Under the pieces are notes generated by a model. The model was not told the DNA's origin and did not search any database. It saw only the letters and a list, made by a program, of their open reading frames with translations. The translations under genes and the position numbers were made by a program. From the NCBI RefSeq assembly GCF_000425945.1, contig NZ_KE384480.1, positions 62,001 through 126,000 on the forward strand: 64,000 bases of DNA, given 5' to 3'. Every line of letters begins with the position of its first letter. Positions within the stretch are counted from its first letter, which is position 1. This stretch comes from Candidatus Solirubrobacter pratensis (GTDB taxonomy: Bacteria > Actinomycetota > Thermoleophilia > Solirubrobacterales > Solirubrobacteraceae). Below are positions 63,120-64,000 of this stretch, piece after piece.

Positions 63120-63544
63120 CGACATCGGGAGCCGAACGCGCTCGATCACGCGCAGAGCGGGCGGGAAGAGTTCACGCTGACGTCGAAGCAAGAGCAGGAA
63201 CGCCCGAGCCCGCCACGGCATCGCCGGCGCCGGGACGGCCGTGCGCGGTCCTCATGATCGGTGTGCGTCCTGAGACCGGCCGATCGCTGAGCCCGTGCTC
63301 CCCGCGCTCGTGGCGCGGGACCTCATGAGCCGGAGAGCGGGTGAGCTTGCCTGCGCGGCTCGCGAAGGCCGAATGATCGGTTTTTCGGCGATGCCATTGG
63401 GGGTGCCCTACGAAACTTCGAATAGTTCGAAGGTCCGTGAGGCACCCCCGGAATCCGTGCGCGCCGATGGGCGGTCGTGCGCGATCGCGCCCCCGGCGAT
63501 GATCGCTCGTGACCTGGGGGGCGGACGTGCCACCCCACGGTCAG
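63120..63544. other. Intergenic stretch without a supported gene
   Basis: About 425 bases between the DUF1918 terminator and the end of the sigma-factor gene. No open frame here has recognisable protein sequence. The only clear structure is the nested inverted repeat at 63399-63449, preceded by a short T-run (63381-63385). Confidence 0.6.
63399..63449. repeat. Nested inverted repeat (51 bases)
   Basis: Outer arms GGGGGTGCC (63399-63407) and GGCACCCCC (63441-63449) are perfect complements. Inside, CTTCGAA-TAG-TTCGAAG (63416-63432) is a second perfect hairpin. The sequence between is partly complementary (ACG/CGT), so the whole can fold into one long interrupted stem. It faces the 3' end of the sigma-factor gene, so it may be its terminator, a small RNA or a mobile-repeat end. 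Confidence 0.6.
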
Positions 63545-64000
63545 TCACCCCAGCCATGCGGCGCGAGTCAGGAGGTGGCGCCTCTCGGGTTCGCTGGTGG
63601 TGCGTCGGGCCGCCTCTTGGTAGCCGGCGCGCGCCGCGTCGTGGTCGCCGGCCATCTCCAGCAGGTGGGCCCGCACGGACACGAGGTGGTGGGAGGCGGA
63701 GATGCGCTCGCCGGCCGACAGGGCGTCGAGTAGGGCGAGCCCGGCCGCGGGTCCTTGTACCTTGGCCACCGCCACCGCCCGGTTGAGCGTCACCGTCGGG
63801 TTGGGTGCCACGCGCTCCAGAACCGTGTAGAGGGCGAGAATCTGCGGCCAGTCGGTGACTTCGGCGGTGGGTGCCTCGTCGTGGACGGCGGCGATGGCGG
63901 CCTGGAGCTGGTACGGGCCGATCGGGCCCCTCGACAGGGTGTCGGTCACGAGGGCCACGCCCTCGGCGATGGCTTTGGTGTTCCAGAGCGTCCGGTCCTG
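63545..64000 (-). CDS. ECF sigma factor, C-terminal part with DUF6596-type tail
   Basis: The gene runs past base 64000; 151 C-terminal residues are present. They match the helical extension of ECF42-type sigma factors (DUF6596): GPIGPYQLQAAIAAVHDEAP, DWPQILALYTVLERVAPNPT, VTLNRAVAVAKVQGPAAGLA and HHLVSVRAHLLEMAGDHDAA, a TPR-like array. Sigma-2 and sigma-4 regions would lie outside the window. No partner DGPF/YCII gene follows within the window. Confidence 0.85.
   Translation of the reverse strand, partial: QDRTLWNTKAIAEGVALVTDTLSRGPIGPYQLQAAIAAVHDEAPTAEVTDWPQILALYTVLERVAPNPTVTLNRAVAVAKVQGPAAGLALLDALSAGERISASHHLVSVRAHLLEMAGDHDAARAGYQEAARRTTSEPERRHLLTRAAWLG

Overview
The window is high-GC DNA, dense with genes that often overlap by ATGA or GTGA. 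Gene content points to an actinobacterium of the Thermoleophilia, probably Solirubrobacterales. Pointers are DUF1918, DUF6325, DUF6916 and DUF7144-type proteins, repeated SHOCT and DUF1269 proteins, tail-collar triplets and actinobacterial LuxR/NarL regulators. The placement is inferred from family content; no rRNA or tRNA gene was seen.

1-9.5 kb, surface/export locus: a partial endonuclease/exonuclease/phosphatase-fold gene (minus strand), a DUF6916 protein, a giant secreted protein (RTX-like repeats, cadherin/Ig-like repeats, right-handed beta-helix), three tandem phage tail-collar proteins and a GNAT acetyltransferase. No phage structural genes accompany them.

9.5-17.5 kb, sugar operon: lipoprotein binding protein, two permeases, GH4 6-phospho-glycosidase, BadF-type sugar kinase, MsiK/UgpC-type ATPase and a ROK repressor. 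A TTAGGAA-type imperfect palindrome overlaps a plausible promoter before the first gene. The genes fit uptake of an unphosphorylated disaccharide, phosphorylation by the kinase and cleavage by GH4.

17.5-43.5 kb, stress and envelope island: ChaB/Rho_N protein, GH15 glucoamylase/trehalase-like enzyme, two DUF1269 paralogues, universal stress proteins, HdeD-like protein, a histidine kinase with a lone receiver, NarL and LuxR regulators, an AI-2E family protein, a class II amidotransferase, SHOCT and RDD membrane proteins, a CYTH protein and a DHA2 MFS exporter. Many of its intergenic regions carry a GGTGYGCRCACC-like motif, exact upstream of both DUF1269 genes.

43.5-50.4 kb, PQQ operon (minus strand): cupredoxin-like PQQ-associated protein, PQQ alcohol dehydrogenase with an Asp-x-Asp lanthanide-type motif, then pqqA-C-D-E-B. 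pqqA encodes only 24 residues. An R2-like ferritin-fold protein and a MntP-like transporter follow.

50.5-59.1 kb: a self-contained P450 system (ferredoxin, FAD reductase, P450), remnants of a DrrAB-like exporter, an RsbQ/RsbP-like stress-signalling pair, two small secreted proteins, and a DUF1326-DUF2182 pair.

59.1-64 kb, decaying glycoside locus: a LacI C-terminal scrap, a frameshifted sugar isomerase/epimerase, a stub of a GH1 gene and a broken GH3 gene, next to an intact GH51 arabinofuranosidase. Then come a DUF1918 gene, a non-coding stretch with a nested palindrome, and the C-terminal part of an ECF sigma factor with a DUF6596-type tail.
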